Assembly (NCBI RefSeq): GCF_028372415.1
Contig: NC_092876.1
Span: 221,389,528-221,453,527 of the forward strand
Reading direction: 5' to 3'
DNA: 64,000 bases
From: Notamacropus eugenii
Taxonomy: Eukaryota; Chordata; Mammalia; Diprotodontia; Macropodidae
Part shown: piece after piece, positions 25,013 through 37,724 of the stretch
Layout of the letters: each line of letters opens with the position of its first letter
Numbering within the stretch: position 1 is the stretch's first letter
Translations under genes and position numbers: made by a program
Notes under the pieces: generated by a model
The model's input: the letters and a program-made list of their open reading frames with translations, nothing else
Databases searched by the model: none
What the model was told of the DNA's origin: nothing

Positions 25013-26054
25013 CCTGTCAATGCAACATTCAATTGAGCACCTATTATGGGCAAAGGGGGCCATGTAATGGTTATATCCTGGCTTGAACTGGTATGGCTGT
25101 TGGTCTGAAAAGGCCTCAAGGTAGCGTTGGTAGCTGAGGTCTTGGATCTTAATCACCTTGAGAATATTAACACAGGTTTTGGAGTTGCACCCAGGACCTC
25201 AGCTGATGACAACAGAGCTGACTTCTTGTTATTCCACACTTTGCTGGTAGCTGTTTGCCCTAGAAGACACTAGAGTATGAGACTTTGTGCCAATTCAGGA
25301 TGTTTTGAAGTGCCTTTTGTAAGTGAAGTTAGATATAACACCTGTATTTGGCAATAGTCTCATATACTTTAGAGAAGACTAAAGGGAGATTCAAAGAGTT
25401 TAATTTGTATCATGTGGAAAATACAAATGGTATTTGAATATTGATTAGGACCAGCCCAACATACTAGATGGGTCATTTGAAATAAGTCCCATTTAAATTG
25501 CACTGTTTCAACTAGGCACAGTTTGAAATGGACTCTCCAGTTCAGCAATCACCATGTCTGTAATGTTCAAGATCCTCAGATTCCCCATTAGCTAAGTACT
25601 AATTCAATTCAGTGAAACATAAAAATAATACCAGATGACATAGCCTGGGGTACTGCCTAGATGAAAAAAAGATTATGTAACACTAGACTAGCTATTCTGG
25701 TCCTTGCAATCATCCTTATCACCTCCTTCAACAAATACTCTGTACCAGCAATGAGTCCCCTTCATTTCTTGGTTCTAACTGTATTTCAGACAGCATGAAT
25801 TTGTAAGAATATGAATAAATGATCCAAGGCAGTTAAGAGGACTAACTGTAAAACCCATATCTAGGGGCTAAAATCACTACCATCATGAATGAAAAAATCT
25901 TTAGGTGGGATGAAGTCTGGGCTGTAGTTTTGAGAGCGGACTCTCATCCAGCTTGAAGTTTGTAGCTTCACAGAGATTGTATGCATGGAATTAGAAGCAG
26001 CTTTATCAGAGTCCTCTGTTGTTGCTGCTGAGCAACTGGACTATCAGTAGACTT

Positions 26055-26320
26055 AGAGAGGAGCAGTTAGATGACTCAATGGATAGAGCACTGGGCCAGA
26101 CATCAGGAAGACCTGAGTTCTAATCCAGACAGAGATACTTATTAGTTGTGTGAGCCTGGGCAAGTCACATAACCTCTGCTTGCCTTAATCCACTGGAGAA
26201 GCAAGCCATTCCTACATCTTTGCCACAAAAAAAAAATAATAATAATTTACAAACATGTATGGATGGTTGACAGAGTCAGATGCAACTAAATGACTGAACA
26301 ACAAGTTAGGAAATTTTTTT
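26055..26320 (+). repeat. Marsupial tRNA-derived SINE (MAR type)
   Basis: Head GGAGCAGTTAGATGACTCAA with GGATAGAGCACTGGGCCAGA, then GGAAGACCTGAGTTCTAATC, TGAGCCTGGGCAAGTCACAT and a tail with ATGACTGAACAACAAG. Confidence 0.85.
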
Positions 26321-26519
26321 ATGAGACCCAATTACTTGAATGCCTGAAGCACTTTTTATTTTTCTCTGAAACATTTATTCTTTCAATTGTATCCTGACAC
26401 TCCACATTAGTCAGTGTCCCATCATCATTAATTATCATAAAAACATACTAACCTTTCCAGGCAGTGGGGAGGAACTGGTAGAAAATAACTCTCCTATACA
26501 TCACCAACTGCCTTTTGGA

Positions 26520-26740
26520 AATCTTGAACTGAGTGTCCCTTAGACATCTCAAACTCAGTATGTCAAACGCAAAACTCATTATCCTTTCCCTAAATCCCCC
26601 CCACACTTTTCACAATGTTCTTGTTACCATCAAGGGCACGATGATCCTTCCATTCACCCAGCTTTGTAACATCAGGAAAATCCTCAACTCATTTACTCTT
26701 GCCTCTCCTATACAGTCTGTTGCCAAAACTTGTGACTGGA
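26520..26740 (+). repeat. L2/L3-type LINE fragment, plus strand
   Basis: Resembles 3420-3560: CTCAAACTCAGTATGTCAAA and ACTCATTATCCTTTCCCTAA, then a CCATTCACCCAGC stretch. It abuts an oppositely oriented piece at about 26740. Confidence 0.6.
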
Positions 26741-27340
26741 ACTCAAGAGAGACAATATCTGGATATATAGATCTAGGAATCATCTGCCTAGGAACTAAGG
26801 AGATCACCAATTGAGATGGAGAGACAGAGATAGAGAGAGATGAGAGAGAGACAGAGAGACAGAGACAGAAAGAGCAGAGATAGAGAGGAGAGAGAGACAC
26901 AGAGAGACAGAGAGAGAAGACACAGAAAGAGAGAAAGGAGAGAGATAGAGAAAGGAGACAGAGAGAAAAGAGTGTAGAGAAGAAGCCCCCAGATAGAGCC
27001 TTGGGGAATGCTTATGATTAGTGGGCACAACATAGAAGATCTAGTAAAGGACGCTAAAAAGGAACAGATGCACAGGTAGGAGGAGAAGCATGAGAAAGCA
27101 ATGTTATAAAAACCTAGAGAAATGATATTCAGGAGGTGATCAATAGTAGCAAACACTTCAGAAAGGTCACTGAGGGTGAAGACTGGGGAGAGGTCACTAG
27201 AGCGGGCATTTAAGAGATCAGTGGTAACTTTGGAAAGTGCTGTTTCTGTTGAATGATGAAGTTAGAAGCCAGACTACAGAGGCGTTAGAAGAATGAGAAG
27301 AATGAAACTGGAGACACCTAGGGTCCCTGAGTTTCTAAAG
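26740..27340 (-). repeat. L2/L3-type LINE fragment, minus strand, with purine-rich expansion
   Basis: GGAATCATCTGCCTAGGAAC matches the same place in the 1-1015 element (GGAATCATCTGCATAGAAGG). 27150-27290 corresponds to the reverse-transcriptase part (minus strand). In between, 26817-26975 has become a GA-rich tract. Confidence 0.65.
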
Positions 27341-28309
27341 GAATTTAGCTGAGAAGGGAAGGAAAGACATGGATAGTTAGTTGTTGAAAAATGATTGGGA
27401 AAAATGAGTTTATTTCAAGGATGAGAGAAAAATGGGCATTGTTCATAGAAGACAGTATATAGCGAAAGATTGAAGGAAAATTAAAAGAAGCGGGGTGGGA
27501 GTAGGGAGGAAGACCTTCTGGAGAAGACAGGAGTATGGTAGGTACCATATTGGATACAAATCTATATAACACAGCATCTCCCAGAGACATCCTTCAGAAC
27601 AACATTAATGACTGCTAGACCGCTGCCTCTTTAAAAGTGGTATGTATCCTGAATACAGTGCACAGAACAAGAATAACTCACTTAAAGCCAGGTAGAACTC
27701 AAAGAGATGTCATATTGGAAGACAAAGTCATTAAAACTTGTCACATGGAAAGAATGGGAGAAGAAATTGAGAAATGTAGGTAGAGGGTTTAAAATATAGA
27801 ATTAAGGCTCTCAGCACATCATGTGTGTACTGTCATCCTTTCTCATGAGAAAAGCAAATGGAAGAAAAGAAAGTCGTTTCGCTGTGACCTGTAAGTGGTA
27901 TGTGCTGAGGCATGTGGCAGGCTCCAACCCAGGGTGCCACAGATGCTCACACTAGCTCTCAGAGATCTGGCAGCCTGCCATGAATGGCAGAAGCTCGGGC
28001 ACTCCTTACCTGATGGTGCCTGGTGATGGTGACAACTGAGAAGGGCTGTTTCTAGCAAAAGTGGAAGAATAAAATCAATCTGAAGCACTTTCAGAGTGCA
28101 TTTGACAATGTGAGCTTTTGGCCATGAAGGAATCAGTAGCTTGAGGGCTAAAAATCAGGATTAGGGGCATGCAAAAATCTCTCGAGTGCCAGGTATCTTG
28201 GTCAGAAATGAGATTCTGTTAACAGGAGCCCTATTCCAGGTGCTTGGGTGGTAACCGTAGCAGGAACAATTATGTAAAAGCCCATAGTTTTCTAAGGCTT
28301 CACTTCATA

Positions 28310-28830
<521 letters not shown>

Positions 28831-29711
28831 AGCCATATCCCCTAGAAGCTTACGATTCAGATGTTGACATAATGCATGCATCCATGTTTTAAAATTAACA
28901 TTCTCAGACAATCAGTTAATGTGAGAGTGGGAAAAGTTTTGAGCCTTAGGGGGGAAAGAAATAAAAAGGGATAGAGAGTGTTTCACAGTAGGTATAGATT
29001 ATTAACAAATTGATTTAGAGAATAAAATAAAATAAAAACCCCTTTCAGACTATGCAAATTCAGAATATAAGTGAACGGAGTGGCCGTTCTTCTGGCTGTG
29101 AGGCATTATCTTTCCAAGTGGACATCAGACTGCTGGAGGATAGGGTGTTCAGTTTTTTAATGGGGTGCAACCATTCTCCAGAATGGAGGAGATGTACCCT
29201 AAGGGACCGAGACCTGTTCCTCCCACAAAGCACCATTCAGTGAAGTAGGTGGAAGCAAACCGAGGGTCAGCAGAACTAAGAAATAACAACTGTGACTTCT
29301 TGTTTGTTCTATTTAACAAAGTGTCAGTGTTGTCTTAAGATGGTATCATGACGGGTGTTTTCAACAATCATTAACAATTTCATTTGCCAGAATGACAAGT
29401 GTGTGAATCTTGCATGCTTTCAGATCTGTCTGAAAACTTTCAATTTTATTCATTCTTCCCTCTCTGAAATTCTGGCCCACGGCTTGTATCCTACCCAGTT
29501 CAGAGTTGTATAATTGTTGATGGTCAGTCTGTGCTATGTAGCATGAAAAATTAATGCATCTTGGTTTGGGGAGGGGAGTTTGGTTTTGTTTTTTTGTTTT
29601 TTCTTTTTGTGAAAGAGGGCGCCTTTTAAGGAGAAGGGAAGGGATCAGGCAATTCTTGCAGAAGGTATGGTGGCATTGACAGTAACAGACTTTTCCTTTT
29701 CCCCCTTCCAG

Positions 29712-29778
29712 CACTGAAGGCAGAAAAGAGAAGAAAGCTGACTCAGGGAAAGGTGTTGACAGGGAGACTTGTCTATGA
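29712..29778 (+). CDS. SLC4A10: SLC4A10 terminal coding exon giving the ETCL terminus
   Basis: Follows a pyrimidine-rich acceptor (CTTTTCCCCCTTCCAG). Joined to the AG of the 22016-22132 exon it reads STEGRKEKKADSGKGVDRE followed by TCL and a TGA stop at 29776-29778. The final four residues ETCL fit a class I PDZ ligand (S/T-X-hydrophobic), as in the ETSL end of the paralogue NBCn1. The lysine-rich stretch before it is typical of these tails. If the 40-nt cassette is included, this sequence is untranslated. Confidence 0.93.
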
Positions 29779-31845
29779 CTTGTTCTTCAATTTATTTTTA
29801 CAAACATACAAGAAGAGTGCCACAATTATTAATAAAACTGCTTTGATCATGTATTGTAAATTCTGTCTCTCATCCCAAACTCACGCCCACACTGTAAGTA
29901 GTGCAATACTCATTTTGTTTCTCTGTCTAAAACTTCTGCGCGGTGAGACAACCTTGTGAATGTCCCTGGTAGCCAGCGTAAGAACCTTGTGTGTTCCTTG
30001 CTGGATTAACCATTGATAAACACTAAAATTCATGTCATCAATCTCTTAAGAGCAGTTGATTTTTGAAAGAGAGGACTCATGTGAGTTGACTTGTATTTTA
30101 CTCCTTTCCTGGCCTTGATGCCTATAAATTTCATTCAAAAGAAATTTGAAAGGTAACCCTACTTCCTTCTGATTTTTTGTAGCTTAACAGTAATGACATT
30201 TCAAAAGACCCAAATTAAAAAGTTAGTCTGAAAGCTCTTTTTTAAAGTAATTCTATTTGTGCTGTCTTCCTTGATTCAATAAAAGGCATTTAATATTTTA
30301 AATTTTGTATTACCTGAAGCATAAAGTCATTTGGGGGAATCAAAATAAAGAAATCTTTTCATATTTTGTTTTAAAAGAATTACAATGAAGGGAAACCTTC
30401 AGACAGCATTTATTCAGAATGTGCATTGTGATCACATTATCCAATATGGACCACAGGAAATACTTAAAATCAGTGAGCCGAAACTTTTATAAACAGTTTG
30501 GGGATGTTTTCAATATAAACTTTTGTCTGAACTCTGTGGTTAAGTTTCTTTACCCCTGACACCATGTTTTTCCAAATCAGCATTATTTATACACATGCAG
30601 CATACCCCATGATGAATCATTGTATAAGAAATACCTACATGTACAATAACTCTACCACTGAGGATCCTGCCCTGTTTCATGCTAGGTTGGAACCTTGTTC
30701 TCATGTGAGGTTGACAGATGTCCAGTTGTGACTTTTTTTTCCTGCAACGCTTTTTATACTGTTCTATTAAAATGCATGCTATCAAGAAATAAACCTCAAA
30801 CTGAACATTTCAGCTACTGACCAGGGGAATTTCCAATTGATATTTCAGTCTGTACCAAGTAATCCCATCTCTACCAAACTGATAGAAGAGGGGAAGGCTA
30901 TTTCCAATTTTGGAGTACTACTTTTTCATTCATTTTTAATGAAGCTCAATAGTGACTGATTTTAATAGCCATTTTAATGTTTTGGGATTCCAGGAATGCC
31001 CACAAGCCACTGAGCTTATACTCTTTTTAATGTTCACTTTTGCAAGGATTCAGAGTTCTTCCAATTCATTAATTACTTTTACTCAAAGTAATTTTATTTT
31101 CCATATTCAATGTCAGGGGGGAAATTTCCTTTGATAATCAAGTCAATGAGCAGTGTTTTATAGCATTCTCTTGACTTATTTTAGTGGTCTTGACCTCATC
31201 ACTTCCTAGAAATTTCTCTCACAGCCCTCTAAGTACTTATTTTAAATGGAAACAAGCCTAAAGGAGGCAAAGAAGGATTTGCATTTAATAACAATAAAAA
31301 AGATTGTACTTATAAATGCAGGCAACAAATAGAGAAACTTCCTGTTCTAAATGCATTGTTTTCCCTGTATTCAATAATGCAGATGCTACTTTGTAACATT
31401 CCAATTGGTTTATGATTTAGACTAGAAATACATGCCCGTCAGCCCTCAGAGCAGCCTTCTTGTGTTGATATGTTAATAACTCTTCTATTAAAAGAGATCA
31501 TAGTGAAGTGAAAGTTTCACATGATCATCTATTAGACTATTAAGCAATCACTGTATCCAATGGCATTCTGTGTTTCTGAGCCTTTTTTTTATAGTCACGC
31601 TGTTCTTCCGTGAATTTTAATGCTATCCTTACTTATGTTAATCCCAACATTTTGAAATCACACAAAATATAATGCAAATGTAGTGTTATATATTTACTTC
31701 TAATTTCATATTCCTGGTCAAAATTGCTGAATTTCTTGGATGTAATTTATTACAAAGTTTAAGTAAAGTGTAAATGTGAATAGGATATTGTGTTTTTCAC
31801 AACTAAGAAATGTTATGTGAAAATAAATATTTATCCTAACTAATT
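29779..31845 (+). other. SLC4A10: SLC4A10 3' untranslated region (end approximate)
   Basis: About 2 kb after the TGA stop with no recognisable interspersed repeat, in contrast to the introns on one side and the intergenic DNA on the other. That is what one expects of a constrained UTR. AATAAA hexamers occur at 29831, 30278, 30344 and 31822. The last is followed after about 40 bases by a G/T-rich stretch (31866-31890) that would suit a downstream element, and I use it as the provisional end. The exact end is not determined by the sequence alone. Confidence 0.6.
31822..31827 (+). terminator. SLC4A10: Candidate SLC4A10 poly(A) signal AATAAA
   Basis: Canonical hexamer followed by the G/T-rich stretch TGTTGGGTGCTTGTC about 40 bases on. 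Earlier hexamers at 29831, 30278 and 30344 could give shorter transcripts. The choice among them is inference. Confidence 0.4.
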
Positions 31846-32394
31846 TCCTTTCACATTCCTATATTATGTTGGGTGCTTGTCATTTTGTGGGACCTTTTTT
31901 TTTTCCTCCCATTATTCATCAGGCCATCATCACTGCTTGGATTGTGAACATCACTTTTCTTACATTTTCAACTTAAAATTAGGAAAACTTGGATAGATAT
32001 TGGTAGGGATTTTGGGATGGTCAGTAGGACCATTGTCCATTCATTGTCTATTCTACCTAGGTAGCAAATGGCCAGAGCCATTCAAAGACAGTTCAACCAC
32101 TTTCACTAAAATAGCCAAACTAGCACTATCCCGGAGGAATACTGTTCTAAAAGCAATTAACTTGACCTGATTACCATTTTAAATCACTGACATTATTAGC
32201 TGAATTGCAAACAAATGGGTCCAATTCTATATACATTATTGGACACTGGGTCAAACATAAATCCCCAGGTTGTATTTTGGTTTCCTTTTGTTTTCTCACA
32301 TCTGTGATTCCACTGGTATTGGGAACTGAAATCCTGCTAAGGCAGCTCTGAAACTGCTCAGTAAGACATAGACTTTTAAAGTTCCTATGGGCCA

Positions 32395-32515
32395 CTAAAA
32401 GTTAAATAACCTATCCAGGAACATTGAGCAAGTATATCAGAAGAAGGGTTTGGAACCAGGTGTTCTTAGGCCCATTCTCTATGCAATAAGTCATGCTGCC
32501 TTTTAAATTTTTTTA
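32395..32515 (+). repeat. MIR 3' fragment
   Basis: GTTAAATAACCTATCCAGGA and AGAAGGGTTTGGAACCAGGT with TGCTGCC at the end. Confidence 0.7.
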
Positions 32516-33039
32516 CTAAAATATAATTTCTAAAGAATCTGGCTATCTTTGGACTGTCATACCATTAGTTGGAAGTATAATCTATATTCTGTGACTATTC
32601 TCTCAGAGCACTGCAGGCCACTGGTCACTCAGTAAAGTATAGATTAAACTGTCCCACTTTCACAGGTTCATTCACAGTGTTTGAATATCTCCAGATACAA
32701 AAACACATGGTTTCTTTCTGAAACCATTAAGAAGTTCTTAAATCTGACTTTAACTATATTTTAAACTCACGTCCTCCTAGGGTTTCAAAGAGTGCCATTG
32801 CACTGAGGCTTCATGTTCAGCTTATGATCTAATTTGACCCTTAGATCTTTTTCAGTTTCATTTATGCATTACTGTTACAACTTGGTTTTCCTTGTTATCT
32901 GCAGTGGACCTCTTCCATTTAAATTTGGCTTTTCCATTAGCTATTTCCTTCCCTCCCCCCGTATTCACTGATATTTTTTCCTCTATGTCTGTCTCAGCTT
33001 CTCTAGTGTTGATCAAAACATTTAGAACTAAAGATTGTC

Positions 33040-33190
33040 TACTCCAAATGCCCATTTTTCAAGATGAGTAAACTGAAGACACAGAGAAATTAAATGATCT
33101 GTCCAAGATCCCACAGAGAGTAAGAACTCCAGGGTTCTAATCAAGGTTCCCTGACTGCAAATTCAGGCAGAACTATGGCCACTTTATGAG
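33040..33190 (+). repeat. MIR fragment
   Basis: AAGATGAGTAAACTGAAGAC, TGATCTGTCCAAGATCCCAC and a degenerate 3' end. Confidence 0.75.
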
Positions 33191-33294
33191 CAGTACATGT
33201 AAACCTCTGGAAAAAAGGTGATCACATTAAATAATATAGGAATCATCTAATGATCTAAGATGATGGGTCAATCCATTCCTTTTCCTTTGTAATT

Positions 33295-33440
33295 ATGGTC
33301 AGTCAATTCCCAAGCATTTATTAATGTGATAGGCATTTAGATAAGTACCAATATAAAAGGGGAAAAAAATCTCTGCCCTCAGGGAGCTTATAATCTACAA
33401 GAAAGGATACCATGAAATCACATGGAAATCAAATGGTTAA
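33295..33440 (+). repeat. L2/L3-related repeat, head part
   Basis: CAAGCATTTATTAATGTGAT and CCTCAGGGAGCTTATAATCT. Confidence 0.65.
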
Positions 33441-33841
33441 TATAGGAATAAGTGACAACACCTTGACTTTATATGTGCAGGCATCCCAAAACTACAGGTG
33501 ACTAAACCCCATCTTGAGCCTTCCACTAGGGATCTGGAGTGTGTTTCAGGAGCCTCAGTGACCAAGGGATGACCTCCAGCCCAACCAACAAAATCCTCTG
33601 AGATCTCGCTATATTTTGGACCAGCTGGTAAGATAATACTACTTCAAACACACATACTTGTGAACTGCCTCAAGAAGATGTGGAGGTGAGGAAGAATTAG
33701 CTGTGTAATATTTTAGGGACATTCTTGCATGTATATCCAGATTTCTGCATTACTTAGTGTTTGCTTCAGTGCTGTGAAAATGCATCCCTGCAGGTCAGCT
33801 ATGAGCTAGTTGACCATTAAAGATAATTTAGAGCAGTGTAT

Positions 33842-33986
33842 ACACACACAGAGACAGACAGAGACAGACGGGCACGTGCGCGCGCACACACACAGACACA
33901 GACACACAGACACAGACACACACAGACACACACAGACACACAGACACACACAGACACACACAGACACACAGACACACAGACACACA

Positions 33987-34070
<84 letters not shown>
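33842..34070 (+). repeat. Long (CA)n tract with CACAGA variants and a CG-rich head
   Basis: About 230 bp of alternating CA, with GACA interruptions in the first 150 bp and about 85 bp of pure CA at the end. Near 33871-33888 it starts with GCACGTGCGCGCGC, alternating purine-pyrimidine. Long Cys/Val and Thr/His open frames on both strands are by-products of this repeat. Confidence 0.97.
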
Positions 34071-34073
<3 letters not shown>

Positions 34074-34134
34074 CCCTCCCCCCCTACCTCGGAACTTCGC
34101 TTTCTGTATCTATTGCTGGAATGAATCAAAACAC

Positions 34135-34520
34135 CAGTAATGGCAAGAACACAGGACTTTGGTTTAGAAGACTTGAGTCTTTGCTCCTCATTTATTAACT
34201 CTGTCACCTTGGACAAATCATTACACTTCCCTATGCCTAAGCTGCTTCACTTGTACAATGAAAGTAATGATACCAACCCTGTCTAGGGAGAGGGGAATGG
34301 AATAGGCATTTATATAGCATCTACTATGTGCCACTATCTGTGCTATGTGCTTACACACATTTTTTCATTTGATCCTCATGACAGCCCTGTGAGATAGGTG
34401 CTCTAATTATCCCCATTTTATAATTTGGGAAACTGAGGCAATAAATGGCTCAGAGATTTGCTTAGAGTCACACAGCCAGTTAATTGACTAAGTCTAATTT
34501 TCACCCTGCCTTTATCAATG
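34135..34520 (+). repeat. Two MIR-type SINEs in tandem
   Basis: 34135-34275 (TTAGAAGACTTGAGTCTTTG, TCACCTTGGACAAATCATTA) and 34290-34520 (GCATTTATATAGCATCTACT, ATCCCCATTTTATAATTTGG, TCACACAGCCAGTTAATTGA). Confidence 0.8.
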
Positions 34521-34659
34521 ACCCATGGTACTCATGCAGTGCTCTGAATATAATATATATTATAGTAGTGGAATAGTATACTAGGATAAAAAATGTATCT
34601 ATAGTTTAAGCTTTCAGTGGCTCTTTCCATCTCAAAGGCCTACTATGTAGTATGTTATA

Positions 34660-35225
34660 TAAACCTTTTTTCACAGTTTTTGCCTGCCTATCTGGCACTG
34701 GTTGCTAAAAATGTAGACTATCAAATAGCTGGTCTTGGGACACTTACAATCCAGCTGGGGAGATTTTGTGCAAAATGTAAGGCAATATGTGGCATGCGAA
34801 TATCCTCAAATACTTTAGTATTTGTGTGCTAAAGTACAGCGGATGTCCCTGAGAAAAAAAGAAGTCCCTGTGGGCTTAAATTTGTGGGACTCGACTTCAG
34901 CACTGATAAAAGGTAGGCAGGATTTGGGTAGATGCAAATGAGAAAAGAAAACTCATTCCAAGTAGCATAGAAGCAAATAAGTAAATATGGTAGGGGTCAA
35001 GAAGGGACCGTAGCTGAGCAATGAGGAAAGTCGTTTGACCATAGGGATTCATGCTGGGAGAGTGATAAGAGATGAGGATGGATAGAGTGAGGACAGATGA
35101 GACAGGGCCTTAAAGGTCAGTCTGACAGGCACGGTCTTAATCCTATTGATTATAGGGAGCCATTGTAAGGTCACAATCAGAAAAATTTGGCCCAGAGATT
35201 TAGTACACTGCACAGAGCATGTTTG
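34660..35225 (+). repeat. L2/L3-related repeat
   Basis: GGACACTTACAATCCAGCTG in the head and ATTATAGGGAGCCATTGTAA in the tail match the usual arrangement of this family. Confidence 0.6.
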
Positions 35226-35309
35226 TTATGGTTTATAGTCAGGATGCATAAAGAAATATAGATGTGAATGCTTCCTCAGTTAATTTTTGTTTTATTACAG
35301 TACAGTAGA

Positions 35310-35665
35310 AAGAGCATGTGACTATTCAAACCTTCTTATATACTCCCTATATGGTCTCAGGTAAATCATTTAACCTCTTTGGGCTGCACTTTCCTGAACT
35401 CTAAAATGGGAGAGTTAGACTTAGATAATCTTTTAAGGTCTCTTTTCACTTCTAAATCTGATTCTATGATCACATGACCTAGAGTTGAATTCTATTTTCT
35501 CAAATTAATTGCTGTGAAAACTTGGGCAAGTCTCAGCCTCTATTTTCTTATATTTAAGATGGAGATCATAATAATTACCTACCTCACAAGGTGGATCAAT
35601 GAGAATGTAAGACACTGTTGAGTTAAAAGCTATATAAAAGTCAGTTTCTCATTCTAGAGTTACTA
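35310..35665 (+). repeat. Two adjacent MIR-type SINEs
   Basis: The first ends with TAAAATGGGAGAGTTAGACT and CTGATTCTATGATC. The second has AACTTGGGCAAGTCTCAGCC and CTACCTCACAAGGTGGATCA. Confidence 0.75.
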
Positions 35666-35889
35666 GATGGAACCTCAAGCCTTCATTCAAAACTCTTTTC
35701 TGACTCTTAATTGATCTGGAATTTCAGCACTTGCAGAGAATAAGAGTGAAAGCACCAGTTTGGATGAGGAAGGGGTTGTAAGAGGCAGCCACATCCACAG
35801 CATAAGCCAATAGATACACAAGGCAGGAGACAGAAAAGAAAATCATGCTAATTGATGACCATAAATGACAAAACAAAAATTTATGCTTA

Positions 35890-36300
35890 ATATCCCCTGT
35901 TGGCGAAGGCAGAGAGGAGTTTGTGGGGATGTACTTTCAGAACCCCACCCCCTAATACCTCACAGGTATGTACTAACCCAAGTAGCCTAGTTCAGTTTCC
36001 TACTAACAAGCCTGTCCATAGATCAGAAAATGTCTTAAAGTAATTCCTCTTTTATTTAGCACGGTTGACCCGTTACTCCGCTTTACTGGTATAGACTAGA
36101 CTCCCACCATTACAGCCAAGTTAACACAACCAGGTAATGAACCAGAGGGAAAACCCAGAAGATGAAATGTGCACCAATGATCCTCCACCAAAGTGGTCTT
36201 CACTTTCAAGGTTCCCAAATAAGTCTATCCTTCCCAATATTGAGATCAGGTCCCTGATGCCTCCAATATATTCTTACATTTAGAATATATTTCTGATTCA
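35890..36300. other. Unclassified sequence island in the intergenic region
   Basis: Starts CCCCTGTTGGCGAAGGCAGA and contains TTTATTTAGCACGGTTGACC and CGTTACTCCGCTTTACTGG. Its composition differs from its A/T-rich surroundings, and it could be an old LTR or other transposon. I found no paired copy or ends in the window. Confidence 0.3.
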
Positions 36301-37724
36301 TTCCTCATATTCTTTAAATTCCTTTGTCCTTTAAAGTTGATTTAATTCTCTAATCAGTCATCATTGGAGGACCCCTTGTTTTTTGCTCTATTATTATGTA
36401 CATATTCAGTCCTTAAATACTTAAGGGAAAAAAAAACACAACCATTTGTTGTAGTCGCCTTGTAGGCACAAAAGAAAGGTTTATATCTTTTGGGGAATTG
36501 AGGGAAATGACAGTCGGGTTTATCATCCAGCACTAGAGTTTTGATCCTAAATGGTGGTACAGATGGTCAGTGCAGATGACAGAGAGATTGCTATTCAATT
36601 TGTGTTTCAGACTCTTATTGTACTTCAGAAGTAGGACTAAGTATTTATGCTGAATGTTTTCTTGACAGAAATTCATAAAAAGATAGGCCCAGTTGCCCCA
36701 GGTTAATCAGCTCAATGTAGAAAGTTCCATTTTTGGGAAAAAATCATCTTATAAATAAATAGTTCTTAAGTATGAGAGGTGTCATGAATATGACCTGGTA
36801 AGTAGAAGACCAGGAAGACCTGGTTTTAAGTCCTCCTTCTGCCATGGGGGGAAAAAAATCAGTGAAACTCAGTGTCCCCTGGCAATTCCTTAAGATGATA
36901 ACATACTGACATTGGTGGAAGGAGTTTCCACACCAGGAATTCTATATACTGATAAAATCACAGGACTAGATTTTTTTTTTTAAGTGATGACATAGCTATA
37001 GTCCAACCAATGAACAGGAAATTTGGTATTCGCTGATAATATTAAAGAAATCCAACTTTACTGTTTATTTACTTTAAAGGCAAATTTGCCGTTTTTATTT
37101 GCAGTTTCTTATCCAACCCTTTTTACAACTCATTATCCTCAATGACCCACTTGAAATGTTTTTAATAACCTCAGCTTCTGGGGTTGTTTTTTTGCTATTA
37201 ATTACCTGTCAGTGCTAATTTTGATTGTAATGGTCTGAGTCCAAACCATACTAATAAACTGGAGTGAAGAACTGAGGTGGCTTCTTAAGAATTCAAGCCA
37301 TAAAATCACATTTGCCTAAATTATGTGAGACTTGTTTTGAATATGGAACATTTATAAGATTGCTTCCACTAATCATTCTGTAAGCCAAGCCCAGCCTTAG
37401 GCACCCAAGTACTTCAGTGATTTGGTCTACATGCATAATGGGTTCAACTGTTATGGTCTCATCAACCAAAAATTTATCCCAGACCAGTTCTATAACTCTC
37501 ATCCAACTATGCTGTCATAACTACACAGTTTAGTTCTGTAATATTTTAATATCTGAGGCTCATAACTATGTTACAAAATCCTAACAGCTTCCTGGAAAAA
37601 GATTAGAAAGGGAGTATGATGATAATAACTCTTAAAAAAGAAAAAGGTGATTTCTCTAAGAGAGCATAGCATGTGTCCATGTACAAAAAGCAGAGAGAAT
37701 GGGGTATGCAATCAAAACAGGGTC

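Larger units (their letters stand above)
31846..37724. other. Intergenic region between the SLC4A10 and DPP4 3' ends
   Basis: About 5.9 kb between two converging genes. It contains MIR, SINE and L2-related repeats, a long (CA)n tract and one unclassified island at 35890-36300. 36300-37720 has no recognisable feature. No open frame here looks like a gene. Confidence 0.6.

Noticed and set aside
26788..27156. Leu/Ser-rich minus-strand open frames
   Set aside because: Antisense of a GA-rich expansion in an L2/L3 fragment.
33806..34216. Long Cys/Val and Thr/His open frames on both strands
   Set aside because: They are translations of the (CA)n tract and carry no protein signal.
35890..36300. Firm call of an endogenous retroviral LTR
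   Set aside because: No paired copy, no clear TG...CA ends and no primer-binding site were seen, so it is kept only as unclassified.
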